From NCBI GenBank assembly GCA_030435675.1, contig CM059625.1:1054001-1118000 (forward strand): a DNA stretch of 64,000 nt. Direction: 5' to 3'. The notes under the pieces are model-generated. The model did no database searches, was not told the DNA's origin, and saw only the letters and a list, made by a program, of their open reading frames with translations. Source of the stretch: Steinernema hermaphroditum. Taxonomy: Eukaryota > Nematoda > Chromadorea > Rhabditida > Steinernematidae. This document shows, piece after piece, positions 1 to 13,177 of this stretch (position 1 is the stretch's first letter; every line of letters begins with the position of its first letter). The position numbers and the translations under genes were made by a program.

Positions 1-2290
1 ACGTCGGAGCGAGATAAATTTGCCAAATTATTAAAGAACCCACCCGGGTCAGCAGCGTTGCCAAAAAGCAGTCCGACAATGGTTCAGCAGCGGCACAAAG
101 GGAGATTAAAGCATGAATATTTCATTGTTAGTGCGTTGGAAAAAAGAGATGTTCGGCGCGATTTGTAAAGGTCGTGACAAAAATTGCAGAATTTAAAATG
201 GGAATTTTATGGAATTCTTGATGTGCGCCTTCCATAGAAACGAACAGCACTTCAAACAGTGACCATTTGTGATTCGTGTGTGTATATGGATTTTTCGTTT
301 TTTTCACGTTTCTTCAAGAAACCTTATATCATTACCGCTAACAAATGACACTGTGTCGGTTTATGTAGCTCAACTATCGTACGAGCACTACCCGGTCATT
401 AGTTCAGATGTGCATATCGCAATCGGTCATTCTGCTACATCGTAAAAAATGATACGTTGTTCGCTTCCGAACACTACCAAAAGTTGAACAGAGAACATTT
501 TTGAGACAAAGAAAAGCTTAAGTTAAGTAACATGATTAGAACAAAGTTGGAAACCATGTTTGCACTTTGCTCTTACGGTTTGATCGCTAATAAGTCCAGC
601 AGAATTTTTGTGCAGGACTATCACGGAACTTGCTTCGCTAGCACGCAGCAACGGAAGTTCTATTCTTTAACTATTCCATATTCCTTACAGAAAGGCTAAA
701 TCCAATTGTTTAATAGCGACCCTAAAACTATACATATCGGAGAGAATTGTTGTTACGTCGAAGTGAAAAATGCTTTATTTGTCCTCAAGCATCAGCCGAC
801 CATAGCACAAATCGAGAACACTTTCCCTAGGGAAATGGAGTTCGTACTCTAGAAGAAAGCGATCCCTAAAATCACCGAACTTGTTCTTAAAATAAAACCG
901 CGGCGAATTGAAACTGCGCATAAACTGGGGCCTACAATAGCAAGAGTGCCAGCACACAAAGATTATAAAGACACAAATTGCTCTCAGTTTCCCATTAGTT
1001 AACCCTCATGGAGCATTTTCTCAATTAGCCGTCTCCCACTTCCGGATCTATTCCAGTCATCACTTATCTTGCTTGCTTATTTATGGCATCAGCATACTCG
1101 GCGTTCAGCGTCGGCGTCAAAAATGAAAGTAATTTATCATTTGTAAGATGACAAAGAAATAACATATTTCACATTCTTATACGATCGCAGGAAACCGCAC
1201 AAAAGAGTAGTGTGTTCACCTCGCCGAACACCAATGAGACGATTGACGCAAGGGATCGCTCGCGTAAAAGCAATTTATTTCAAATGAACAAGCACAGGAA
1301 GGCCTAAATGGGAAGAGAGGGGAACCGTTTGGCTGAGGGTAATGCAACCCAATTGGATTATTGTGCGCTCAAAAAACAACGTTAATTAGATGTTGGAAAA
1401 ACGTCTGCTGCAGTCAGAGTTAACGCGATATGATGAATGGAAGAGAGGTATGATAGAAATGGTTGATATCAGTATTTACTGTTGGGTCGAAAATTAAAAT
1501 CGGTGAAAGAACAAGCTACTGTGCAGGCAATTCCTGGGGCTATTAGGCGCATGCCATTCGCTGAGTATCTGTAAATCAACAATCCTGACTCGAGGGAGAA
1601 AAGGTTTTGAACCAGCCATTTTTGCCAAGAATGTACTATGTAACAACAATCATTGCCACAGGAAAGCAGGAATTCTGCCAAATTCTTGACCACATCCGGC
1701 CAGATCGTGTGAAATAACCGTAGCAGATAGTTGGCAGATATCTATCGATATTCGATTGAAAGCAAGCAATATCAAGTGGTTCATCAATTTAAACCAGTAT
1801 CACTTAATATCTTAAAACATTTGCTTCACTATATAAGCTGCGTCATCAGAAGCTCTATTTTTAGCGTGCTTTAACGAAGTAGTTCCCAGATCTACCCGCT
1901 AAGGGTGGAAAACAAGATTATCGCACCCGAAAAAGCGGGAATTCTGCACGCGGTAAGTTAATTGGCCGTAAGTAGCACCGTTGAGTGGTGGACCGCACGT
2001 TCGTCTCGCCCCCAAATGTGGGTCTCGGCCAAAGAAGCGAAAAGTATAATTTTGGCTCACTACCTTGAGAAGGCCCTTTAATCTTTCTTCCGTCCTCGTG
2101 TGCTTGTGTCCTCATCGGCACCGAGTGCTTTTCTTCCAAAACGGGATAGGCCCCGCCGGCACAATATGCGTATGTGTATCGAGCAAAACATTTGTCATCT
2201 TTTGACTTCGATATGAGCTAGTGGACCCGTCAATCACTTCGCTTTACCGGGTGCGTAGGAAAAAGAAAATAAGGGACTTATATTCAAGCA
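1..2290. other. gene-poor stretch
   Basis: I see no supportable gene here. The open frames are short, lack paired splice sites and resemble no family I recognise. One minus-strand segment at about 2050-2139 has coding-like composition and a possible GT donor (near 2060) but no clear acceptor, so it is not called. Confidence 0.4.
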
Positions 2291-2545
2291 CTAAGAATGA
2301 ACGGGTAGGGTCGGTGTAGGTTTCTCAAGATGGGATACAATGTTCCTTCGCTTCCTTTGCCTCATAATCGAACCTGTCGCTGATTTATGACTGACATCTG
2401 GCGAACAACTGCTTATAAGACCCTTGGCTCCCATCTCGGCGTCCACTTTGACGTCATCACTTGGCACGCGTTCGCCCCTGAAACGGACGAATTGGCGCGC
2501 ATTGGACATCAAAAGCGCCATCATTTCGGACATATCAAATGGCTG
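2291..2545 (-). CDS. candidate last coding exon of an unidentified protein
   Basis: This is an 84-codon open frame that starts directly after a good acceptor (CTGCAG, AG at 2546-2547) and ends at a TAG at 2291-2293. It reads as a hydrophilic, Met- and Arg-rich segment (QPFDMSEMMALLMSNARQF, later GSIMRQRKRR) with balanced codon use. It may be the 3' end of the gene whose first exons lie at 3849-5349 on the same strand, but the phases (1 out, 0 in) require at least one further exon that I could not place. It may also be a separate small gene starting at the ATG at 2533. I do not recognise the product. Confidence 0.33.
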   Translation of the reverse strand, partial: QPFDMSEMMALLMSNARQFVRFRGERVPSDDVKVDAEMGAKGLISSCSPDVSHKSATGSIMRQRKRRNIVSHLEKPTPTLPVHS

Positions 2546-3848
2546 CTGCAGAACTCAAGATAAGAAACAATGGCGAGAGGCGGAAGCGTGGCCGGAAATA
2601 AAGCGACGACGGGCGACACATTTGGGTGGTTGCTGTCGTGTGGTGTTGTCAGCGAGCGTCAGAAGAAAAACGGCGAAAAATAATATTTTATATCAAATCT
2701 ACGTAATACGTAGTAAAAGAAAAATAAAATTATACAGTCATTTTTAACGGAGATAATGGTAAATTTGTCACGCATGTGATAGGTGGTTGTATCGGCTAAG
2801 CTAAAATTCAGCGACGTAATTCAACTGTTGATCATGCTCAAAAGATTTTCAGAACTTATTTCGTAACGTTTTGCGAAATATTCGACTTTTTACGTATACA
2901 TGTAAATGATCTAGCCACCATTTTGATGAATAGCCGCTACTTTATGGCGCCATTATCACGTTTGAGACAGCCCACTACATTCAGCACTATAAATCATCGC
3001 TCCAGACGATTAACATGGAAATAAGAAAGATGACATCTTTCTTTGTCAATGTGCCATAGGTATTGCGACCGAAGACAGAGGCAGCACCAGCACAAGATGT
3101 TTTTTTGCAAATGCTCCACAAATCGCAGCATCAAAATGAACTCAGAATATGTTGAAATATGGTACCAGCGAGTCACATACCGACATGTAATTTGGAGGGA
3201 TACTCACGCGTTTGGTTTCAAGTTCCACTTAATGGGATTTTTGGTGTGATCTTTAAGAAACTCATTATAGCCAGCCAAAAGCCCACCAAACATGTGACGA
3301 ATCACGAAGTACAGAACAGAAAGATTTTACAAAAAGAACAACATTCTGGATATTGAGACTTGATGCCCTTAAACTAACTCTTTTCCATCAAAACGGAAAT
3401 AACGTCATCTTAAAGACTATAGTGAAACATAAGCCTCACGTAAAAACAACAACTGATCCAGGCAAACAAACACGTTGGAAATACCCATTTGAGTGGTCGT
3501 TGGAAAGGCGAGGACTAAGAAGAAAAGACACCCAAAAAGAGGAAGCATCTGCCTTCGCGCGCTTCCCTCGTCTCGCTGAAGGATGAATCGAAGAACATGA
3601 ATTTTAATCGAATAAAATGGATTTGTGGTCTTTGCAAACCAGGGACCCGCGCGGTTTGGCGCGCGAAGCGCAACGGAAGGGAAGAAGACACGGCCAGGAC
3701 GCGTGTGCGTGAAATACGGAAACTACTAGTACGACGGCATCCGTGTCGCCCTTCGGCATGTGTCGCCCTGTTATCCACTGATTGGATTAAGTGCATTATA
3801 TTTTTAATCGAGTGACGTTTGATTTCTGATTTGCAACGAAACACTTAC

Positions 3849-5349
3849 CGAGTTGCTTCTTTTGACGCTTCTTCATGGCTGCTTCTTCTTTCTCCCTAAG
3901 CACTAAGCTTACCACGATGATTACTGTAGAATACATACATTTTCATAGCCAAACCGTAGAGCATGGAACGGAGTCCAGGTTCATTGGAGCTGTGAGTCTT
4001 GCGGGTTTTTGGGTCTGTTTGAACGGTGTGCTGCTCGACCATCGACTGTGAACGACTTTTTCGACGCATCGTCGACTGGCTCAAGTTGCGGTTAAGCTGA
4101 AAATAGAACCCTTGTAACGTCTAAGCTCAGCAACAGTCGAAACTCATAAGCTGGCGATCCTCTCGAGAAATTTTTGACTGTGGCATAACTTTTGTAAAGA
4201 ACAAGAGAATGAAATCTGACTATTGGGTAGGGCAGTTTTCGAGCGGTCCTTGAATGCATATTTCAAAACTTCCAAGACATCCGCTCTTGATCCTCTCGAG
4301 GTCTATAGGATTCAGGGAGTCCGAAGTTTTTCCACTCTACCAACTGACTAAAACACAAAATACACTACCCTTGCCACAAATCACTTTATACATGTAATTA
4401 AGGGTATGCACCTTTGTGAAGCGCCGCTCTTGCTGTCAGCAGGCAGTCGAATAACACTTCTAACAACAAATGGAGAATCGTACACAGGGATTATGACTGA
4501 CATTCTAACTATGTGTCTTTTGTTCAGCACATTTTCAAAGTTTCTTAGTCTCATCTCCGCTATTCACCGTTCCATAAATCTTTTCCCGCAAACAAAGTAG
4601 CGTACTTTAGTCAAAGACGCACTTCGGTTACCGGAGTCAAAAGGTCAAAGTCCACTTCCGCTTGAAAAGTGTAACATTATCGAAGCTTTGGTCTCACTTT
4701 CCCATGATTTATTACGTAACTTTCTTTCTGCATACCTTGAAAAAGCCAAAATAATTGTAGAAGAAAGAGAGATCGAACATGACGCAAAGGGGAAGTGATA
4801 TATTTTTGCTGATTGGCAAAAGCCCTCGCGATGCACACATGTTCCGTGTGTTTTTTAAGTCATTAATGAGCGATTCGTATGCCTAAGCAGTACCGGATGT
4901 TCGCGAGTCGCTGTGACGTATAATGATTCGTCATCGAAAGGTCACATTGACTGAATCGGAAGAGTTTTCAAAAAATTAAATATTATTAGGAACAGAATTG
5001 CGGTGGGCGGATGGAACGTTATTCAAAGTGGGCACGGACGACGAAGCACATTTTACAGTATCTTGATGCATTTTTACCGATCTACGGTAATATCCTCATT
5101 TAGGGTATAATTACCTGATAATTAACACACAACCCCATTCGAAAGAGTGACCTTTTTATTTTACAACTTCAAGGCAAAACACATTCTTTTGTATATGGTA
5201 TGGTCAGGTAAGGAAGCAGCATTTTCAAAAATACTAGGATAACATCACTGATAAAAAATTCGACTATGTCAACTAGAACTCACCTTCACGGCAGTATCGC
5301 CGACCTTGCTGCTCGTGCGGGTAAGCCGCCTTTCGCTTCCCTTGTCCAT
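3849..5349 (-). CDS. first three exons of an unidentified basic protein (incomplete model)
   Basis: Three exons join in frame: 5284-5349 (ATG at 5349), 3939-4096 and 3849-3895. All borders have GT/AG signals (AAG|gtgagt; ttttcag|CTT; AAAAT|gtatgt; gcttag|GG; CTCG|gtaagt). The joined product starts MDKGSERRLTRTSSK, continues with an Arg/Ser-rich stretch (STMRRKSRSQSM) and reaches a helix-like segment (SMLYGLAMKMEKEEAAMKKR). The Arg-x-x-Ser pattern suggests basophilic kinase sites, which is an inference. A possible trans-splice acceptor (ATTATAG) lies just 5' of the ATG. The 43-bp second intron fits the small introns elsewhere in the window. The rest of the gene is not resolved; 2291-2545 is one candidate end. 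No family was recognised. Confidence 0.5.
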
Positions 5350-8300
5350 GGTCCAGGGTTGCAGGTCCTATAATGACAGCTTTACATCGTTTTTCTTTCA
5401 ATCCGAACCCGTGACGCCTACAGTGCATATTAGTAAGCGAGCAGCATTTTTGCAAAAAACACGAGAACATGTTCATTTATATAGAAATTAAATATGGTTA
5501 CTACCATATGCTACACGAGCGGTTTTTGGTATTCGAAGTCGAATCGTCTCAAGTCTTAAAGAAGTAAAAATAAGAAAAAGGACTAAGTTTGTCATTTGGT
5601 CGGACTGACAATACAATGTCGCGGGATCGAATTTCATGTGTGACCGTTATTAGAAATGTATTAATTGATCACTCTTTAAGGAGGTCGATTTTTCCCGAGT
5701 TAAAACTAAAATCAAAATCTCAGCTCAAAATGACTTGCTATGTAACACAAAAGCAAAAAAACTTCAAAATATGTCAGGTTGGTGTTGCCGTGTAGCACGA
5801 ACAACAATATCCCAGACAGATCTTTTCGACGCTTTCTCACTGATCAAACATGCGAGAAGCTTCGTCGAGTATCTGCGCTCCTCGCGCGCCATCGCTTTCC
5901 ACTTAAATGAGGCTCTCCCACTGAAGATGCGAGGAAAACGCAGGCGTACAGTCCGCCTCGGCGCGGATAAATACCGCAGCGACGATCATCGGCTTGGTGC
6001 CCAATGTGTTTAACCGACAAGATGAGTGCGACTGTTCGTCAAATGATTTGGCTTCCTGAAGTGGTTTGCGCTACCGATGATCAGCTCCCATTTTTAAAGT
6101 GGTGGCTATTTTTGGTGCCGTGGAGATTATTACACAGCTGATCTTCGCCGCGAAATATAATATCCACTGACTGAGGCAGGAGTGGGATGGCAGTGGACCA
6201 CTGACAAAACAAATAACACAGTTATTCACAAATTCTCCATTCACTTATCGGCTATGCGACAGAAAGAACTGGATTCGACCTGCTCAAGGTGACGACGACG
6301 ATGTTAATGGGAAAGTCAGGTGATTATCCTGTGCGTGGGTCGTTTCATGTGGCATTAAGTAAATATTTTTCTTTTGTAAAAATAAGCACAAAGCACAAGT
6401 GTCCAATAGTAGAAACGCTGGGAAAAAGTAGGACAGTCGATAGAGCGCTTCTGCGCCTACAACTTAGTTTCGACTTACTCCCTAATAGGGTTTTTTTACT
6501 CTTAAGCCACCTTTGAACAGCTGAAATGTATCAACTTTCAGTCAGCAGCTATGTGAAACAGAATGCTAGAGATACCGCGATCACACGAGGCAGACAAAAT
6601 ATTGTTGGTCCCATTGTTCGCATAGAGCAGGTGTACTTTCACTATTTTAAAGAAACTTTTTTTAAGAACACTATTTCCGTAAAGGAGCATTTAATAATAA
6701 GTAATAGTATAGCTCGAATGTTGGGAAGAGAATGAAATCGGAGGTTGTCATACAAGACACAAGTTTACTAAAGGAATGAAACGCGTAGGCCTGAGAAAAG
6801 AACGAAATTAAACATGGATGTAGTTGGATGTTGGATGGATGAAGCTTCCAGTAGTTTCAAGCGAACATTTGATCATGACTATCAAGTGATAAGACAACTT
6901 ATCCAGTTGACCCCTGTTAATACAAATGTTCTCTCTTTTCGTTCCGTCAATGCATGTTTTATCAGATTTAGGATTCGGTTCAAATGACGTCAAAGCGTTA
7001 AGAATCCGATCAAATTCTAGCGTAATGCTCTAATCATATTTGTTATCGATCAGAAGCAAAGCCCGATAATAAAAAGCAGAATTGATTTTAAAACACATTA
7101 ATTGCGAGCTTCGAACTACCGAATGGCTTTAATTTCATTTTACATTTAGAATATTTAAATCGTGACTATAAAAATACTATAACACGCCAATAAAACAAGT
7201 ACGACCCTAAAATCTAAAAAATAAATCATGCGTAGTGGCCACATTTTGTTCTGTCCAAAGATCTTTCTCTACACTCGCTCGTTCGTGAAATTGTACACCG
7301 TCTCAAAAACGCGTCATGATTTCGCGGCAACAGCCACCTATCGCGTTACCAACAACAAACAATACAACAATAAGCAACTCACCCGAATGGAAGTGAAGAC
7401 GGGCAGGAACTGAGAGAGATTGAGTCCTTCCGGCATCACTGACGCTTCTCATCGATTTGCGTACCTGCAGACGTCAAATCAAAATCACCCATGGCGGCAG
7501 CCGCGACAGCACCAGGGTCAATTTGTTTGGACCATGATGACAGGACACGAGACGCGAAGAAGGCGCAGAAACTCAAAACAAGTTGAACTTTCTAGGGCGT
7601 CGAGTGTTGTGTTGGAATCGTCGTCGCGAACAGCTGATCTCCTATCGATTTAATGAAGCCTCTGATGAGAGGCTTGGGAGCTGGAGATCGGTGTGCATGG
7701 ATAAAAAACTCCAGGCGGACGTCTCAATCTTCGCCGAGTGATTTATGTAGTTGACCTCATCGATCTTGTTACTACGACTCTACCATTTTTTGTGGTTTTC
7801 ATGCTAGCGCAGAAGCGAACTGTTGGATACGCTAACTTCTCGATTAATTGCAAGTTTTTGTTCCTTGTACAGAGGGCTGTTGCCAGTCGACTCATAAAAA
7901 AGAAATGAGACCGAAGGAAGTACACGTGCATATCAGTGGAGTTGTTCGCCGCCGTCTGGAATATAGGTGTAATAGTGACTCAGACCAGGTCCACATCAAA
8001 AAAAAACTTGTAAGTTCATTAATTATGGAGAACAGCAAAACTGAACGAGGAAGTAGAAGGGTTGGAAGTCTTGAGCAATCAATACTAAGATATCTATTTG
8101 GCAACAGCCAAATGGAAAATACCTAATAGCGATATGTTTTACAACTAGTTTTCCGATATTATATCACTACTGTCTTCGTGTTGATCTACCATGTTGAGCG
8201 AGGTCTACGAACTCGTATCCGAATCTACGCTTATCTGTGTCATTTCTCCCACGCAATCGCCCTCTTTGAACATTTGCAGCTTATTGTAACACTACGAGTA

Positions 8301-10669
8301 AAAAAGGGTCGTAAACATTGTGCAATAACTATCTAATTGCACGAACATATGAATTGGCTGTCGACATAAACTGAACTGTAGATAGGTGATGAATTTAAAA
8401 CGAACAACTTGGGATGGCCGTCGGCTAAACAAAAAAAAGAATGTATTTTTATGCACTCCGTGAAAATATGGTAGGATATCCAACAATATGCATTTCAAAT
8501 GAGCACAACTGTAAATAAATAGGTTTTGGGGAAAGGCGTATACTGCAGCTACCATACAATCCAATATTAAGGAAGTCAGGTGCCATGTAAAGAACCATAT
8601 AAAGTGTATTCCTTGTAGAAATTGACCAATCAAGGGCATAAGCTGTTCAGTTCGTGAAGAAAGAAACGAAACGCGAAAGGAAACGTTCAAATAAGATGTA
8701 AAAAATGATTTGATTTGCATTGAAAAACGAAGTCGTATCCGACGACATTGCACTCGTTCTTTGGACACGCGGCCTGTGAACGAAAAAACAAAGAAACAGA
8801 GGAAGTCGCCAAGCATTTTTCCCGATAACTTTCAGAAGCATTTGAATTATCGGATATGCCTCACTAGACAAATGTCCAAAACAAGGTTTAAACCGTACAA
8901 TTATGATCTTGTGATTTATTTCTGATCTTAATAGCAACTAACTATAAAACGTTTCTAATCAAATCTCCAACAACTCACGAAATGGATCAACAAAAAGGGA
9001 GCATTAATTCATCGCTTATACCACAGAATGACCGTTTAAAGAGCTGCCGTAGATTGTACATACTCGGCGACCTAGATTAAGATATCTTACTCAACCTACT
9101 ACACTTCCATCTGTGAAAAAAAAAGATCGGGTTAAAATGGAGGTTTTTGCCCCTTGCCTCATTGTACATAAAAAACGCCAACTTCCGTGGCTTCCAAAGC
9201 AGTTGGTCGCGCAAGTGGAGCTGATGAACCTTCTCCTAAGAAGGGACCCAGCAATGAACACGAAACAAAATTAAGCTGAAGAATTTCGAAAATGATAAAT
9301 ACGATCAAAATGCACAATGGCGGGAACGGTTGTCGGCCTATCAGCGGTTTCCTTCTTGTCCGCCTCCAAGACACACGCTCCCGAATGGTTGGTGAGGGCG
9401 GTTAGTGGAGGTGGATGATGAGAGAGAGGAACGCAAGGCTGCCCCAGGGTTTCAGACTATCGGCGCGGACGACTCGTCGAATTGCGTCACTTCGGCACAG
9501 CACAATCGGTGCGAGCAAAAACGATATTAAGCGAAGAACGGGACGAGTCAGTGAGGGCGAACCCTATAACAATCACTCATTCCTTCCGGCGCGAGCACTG
9601 TGCTCGCCCTGTTTTCGTCTCATGTCAATTCTCAGGCAGATGAGTTAAATGAGGTTCGACCAGAGGGCAGCCGAGGTGTTTGTCCGTATGGGTTCATTGT
9701 CATCTACTCTTCGAACTTCCACCCTCGAAAGCAGCATCGGTGTCCTTCGACCCGGCAGAGCTTGTTGCATCGGGTTGACAGCTGACGGTGTTGCCCATAA
9801 AATAATGTCTGCTACGGTCGGGCTCGGGTTTTAGCACTTTCTCGCGATCACGTCACTGTGTCCGGGTGTCGATGGTGTTCATTTCACACTTCATGACATA
9901 CCTGTCATTTGTTTTGGCGAGGATATTGTGATCTGTGAGGTTAAGCTGTATGTATTCTATACATTATTAAAAATTTTGTATTACTTGCAAAGAGGTCCCA
10001 CTCGGCAGTTGTGAATCTCGGTTTCCGGAGGGAATTGGGACGCCCAGAAGCCGTAGTCTCACCACCGCTAACAACAAGATGTTCGACGCCAGGAATCCGG
10101 CTGCGCAAGAAGTCGCCTGAAGATCGTCGACGACCCGAGCACATCACCACCAGCGAAGACGCAACTCCCGGACAAGACTCATCTCTCGGAAGCAGATGCC
10201 AGACCCGAAGTCGCCTCTGTGCCGCAAAAACCCCAGAGGAAGAAGATCCGCCACCCTTTCCGAAGTTTCACCGATTCTCAGATGCCCCGTGAAGCGCGCC
10301 GCCACCGACCGATTCGATATCCCGCGAAGCCAGCAATGAAGCCAGCTGAAAGAGACATTCTCTATTTGTCTGTGATTCGGTGTCGAATCTGCTCTGGTTT
10401 ACTGTCTATAGAATGCCGTTACTGTTCATCAATGTGCTACTGATCAGACCTGCTCTCTCCGCGATATCTTTATTTCCAACATTTGTTCTAACACGGATAA
10501 TCTAACGCGACAAGCTAATAAGTACACGTACCAGAAAATTAAGAAAATAACATGAGGTTTGGATTAAAAAATCTGAAGAAAATACGATTTTCTTTGTTCA
10601 TTGCAAATTTGACTGTCTATCGTCAAATCTAAATAAATATTTCCAAAAGATAACAAGAAAATTTAGGAA
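5350..10669. other. long gene-poor stretch
   Basis: No gene is supportable. Open frames on both strands are short, AT-rich or unpaired with splice sites. The only coding-looking piece is a plus-strand open frame at about 10072-10443 (see findings). The longest frame, minus strand 8292-8816, is Phe-rich and AT-driven and is treated as spurious. Confidence 0.4.
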
Positions 10670-12297
10670 CTAGAACTTGTATGATCCGAAGTGTAAAGCC
10701 CACGTTGGAACTTTGACGAAGTCCGGAACGTAGCTGGCCAGTGTAGGCCATCCGAAGTATTCAAGCGCTCCGTTAACGTTGCGCATATTCATAGGCGTAC
10801 TACCTGCAATAGTGGATTATTATCGGAAGAAGTATGAGAGGGTATTACCATCGATATCGGTAAAACCATATTCACTGGCCAGGTCAGCTGTGATGAGAAT
10901 TCGACCACTCTTTTTAACTGCGTTCCGATCATTGGCTAAAGCGACGACAGCGCGTCCGACGAATTCTGGCGTTTCCCCTCGTAGTATCGACTTTTCAAGA
11001 AGGGACTACAGCAAATTTAGTACAATCATGGGGAGAGTGTCATTTCTGCATACCTGCTTCATACCAGTAGCCCGCGGCAGAACTCCGGCCTTCACCATCT
11101 GAATACCAAGTTCGGTCTTGGCCATGCCTGGCCAAAGAGAAACACAAGTGACTCCAGTGTTTTTTAAGTCGAGTGCCATGTCGGTTGCCATTCTGTCCAT
11201 TGCGCACTTACCTAAGCAGAGGTGGAACAATAGATCGAATGCCAACTTGTATACTTGCCTACACCATATGCGACATTGAAGAAGTACTGTAGACCCCCGG
11301 CAGAGCTGATGTTCACGATGAGCCCACTTCTGCGGGGTACCATCATTTTGGCCGCGTATGTGGCGCATATGTAGGCGTTTCGGAGGCCGACATTGTTGAT
11401 GTCGTCCCACATTGTAGGGTCGCATTCAAAGAACTTCTTTCCGGCAGCTCGTTCAATGCTCTGAAAAGCTATTTTAGGTAGCTCAACTGATGATGTCGGT
11501 TTTTGAACAGGAGTTTACATTTCTATGAAATCACATATACTAGCTGAGCTGTAGCTCTTCTTCCACTGAGTGGACTCTGGTCACTGAATGATCCTTCGCT
11601 AATATAATTTGAGAGATGTTTGAATTAAGAACGTTTGGTGTTCAATTACGGCCATGTTCAACGTGGTGAGCTCTTTTTGGGTGATTTAAAATATCCAATA
11701 TTAAGTAGTCCCCATGGTCACTTCGAAATGGTTACTTTCGCAAGCATACATTTTATATGCGTAATTTAAACAAATACATGCTTCAGGGTCAAAAACTAAC
11801 AGTTTTTTAGGAAAATGTCCATGGAACAGGATTGCGAGCAAATGGATTACCACGATGCCAGAGAAAGCGTTGTTGACCAGAATATCGAGGGTTCGTTCGT
11901 TGTCTCGTGAAATTCTTTCGAAGAGTTGCTTTACTTCTTCATCGTTCGAGTGGTCGCAATAGACGAAAATGGCGTCACCACCGCGATCACGGATATCTAA
12001 ATGTATTGCGATACTGAAAAATATGTTTCCATAAATTTATTGTAAAATAATGGACTGTTAAGAAAGCGAAAACATTTATAAGCACCCACCTTTAGCAGTC
12101 CTTTCCAATGACGGCAGACCATCCTTCTGAGAACTGTATGAATCAGACGGCTTCCGACCAGTAATATACACTGTTGCACCCGCTTCACCGAGCTGTAGAG
12201 CTATTCCGCGACCAATGCCTCGCGACGCTCCAGTGACCAGGGCGACTTGTCCCTCGAGACGTCTGGGAATATCTCGTTCGAATAGCCTCGACGACAT
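10670..12297 (-). CDS. DHRS1: short-chain dehydrogenase/reductase, DHRS1-like
   Basis: This gene encodes a predicted 334-residue NAD(P)-dependent oxidoreductase of the classical SDR fold, closest in wording to animal DHRS1. Exons: 12090-12297, 11851-11996, 11259-11460, 11054-11211, 10849-11005, 10670-10803; phases agree throughout. The Rossmann motif TGASRGIG is at residues 22-29, the NNA motif follows in exon 2, catalytic Ser is near residue 170 (NISSAGG), and the YGVGK catalytic pair is Tyr183 and Lys187. MWDDINNVGL and VSLWPG are typical of DHRS1. The intron 11212-11258 starts with GC (GCAAGT), and no GT alternative keeps the frame. The start at 12297 is chosen because an acceptor-like TTACAG lies just upstream (near 12321); an in-frame ATG at 12339 is an alternative. 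Substrate and compartment cannot be read from the sequence. Confidence 0.93.
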
Positions 12298-12519
12298 GCT
12301 CACGTGACGAGACTGGATCTGTAACGGCACATGTGTCATGTATGTATACGAAACAAAGTTGGCACGCCCAGGTAGTGGGCAAAATGATTTGAGAGTAAAG
12401 CGCGAAGAGTTAAACAAACAGTGATGGCAAGTCGTCGGTTACTTCGTAGCCTCATAGAACGACAGAAACAGCCCAAATTACACGGACGAGCAACAAAGAA
12501 AGCTAAGGTGCGGATGCAG

Positions 12520-13115
12520 AGATGCCGACGAGTTCGAAAACGAGTCCGGACTCGTTGGTACGAACTCGAGACTTGGACTTGATGGATTTTTGGCCACCGA
12601 ATCCGGACTCGGACTCGTTTCAAAGTTCCTATCGAGTCCGTGTTCGATGTTCGAAAAGCCATCGAGCCCGGACTCGAGACTCGAGTCCAAACGAGTCCGC
12701 ACTCGAGTCCGCAAACGAGTCCCGAATCCCTGTGCACCAATTTTGTTTGTAACGGGCGATTACGGTGTACTGTTTTCGCGCTCTGTTGCATGGGTTTTGC
12801 AGCTACTGTGTGCACCGCGTCGTTTCGAGGTATTTGTGTGGCAATTCTGCTCATTTGCCACAATCGGTCTGTAATTTTTGATTGGACGGGACATGCCTTC
12901 AAAAATTACTGAAATCCATTTCCTGCATGTGACTGTCAAAACAATGTCCGCTATGCGTACTGTGTCGTACTGTAAAAAAGACAAATGAGCAGAAAACATC
13001 AATTTACAACTCCCTCGCCAAAATTTCAGGTGCCATTCGGCCTCGTTTTTGACTGAAGACTCGACGAGCCCGGAAAATTTTTTTCGTTTTTGGCAATCGA
13101 GCCCGGACTCAAACT
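12520..13115. repeat. GAGTCCG/CGGACTC-rich repeat patch
   Basis: From about 12520 to 12730 the hexamer-like core GAGTCC, or its complement GGACTC, recurs more than ten times in both orientations, often as GAGTCCGGACTC or ACTCGAGTCC. The same cores reappear at about 13058-13112 (CGAGCCCGGACTC) after some 330 bp of unrelated sequence. The two clusters may be ends of one degenerate non-autonomous element, which is an inference. No transposase is visible. Confidence 0.6.
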
Positions 13116-13119
13116 CGTT

Positions 13120-13177
13120 CCGCATCAATGTGCGGGTGGTCATGGCTTTTCCGTTGACCACCCGCACAGTGATGCGG
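13120..13177. repeat. near-perfect 23-bp inverted repeat with a 12-bp loop
   Basis: The arms 13120-13142 and 13155-13177 are reverse complements at 22 of 23 positions (core GTGCGGGTGGTCA ... TGACCACCCGCAC), separated by 12 bases. It adjoins the GAGTCCG repeat patch. It could be a transposon end, a cruciform-forming site or a hairpin RNA precursor; the sequence alone does not decide. Confidence 0.85.

Noticed and set aside
8292..8816. 174-codon minus-strand open frame with hydrophobic stretches
   Set aside because: Very Phe-rich and AT-driven, without ATG context, splice sites or a recognisable membrane-protein pattern.
12336..12902. 188-codon minus-strand open frame and overlapping plus-strand frames
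   Set aside because: They run through the GAGTCCG repeat patch, whose periodic composition keeps several frames open by chance.
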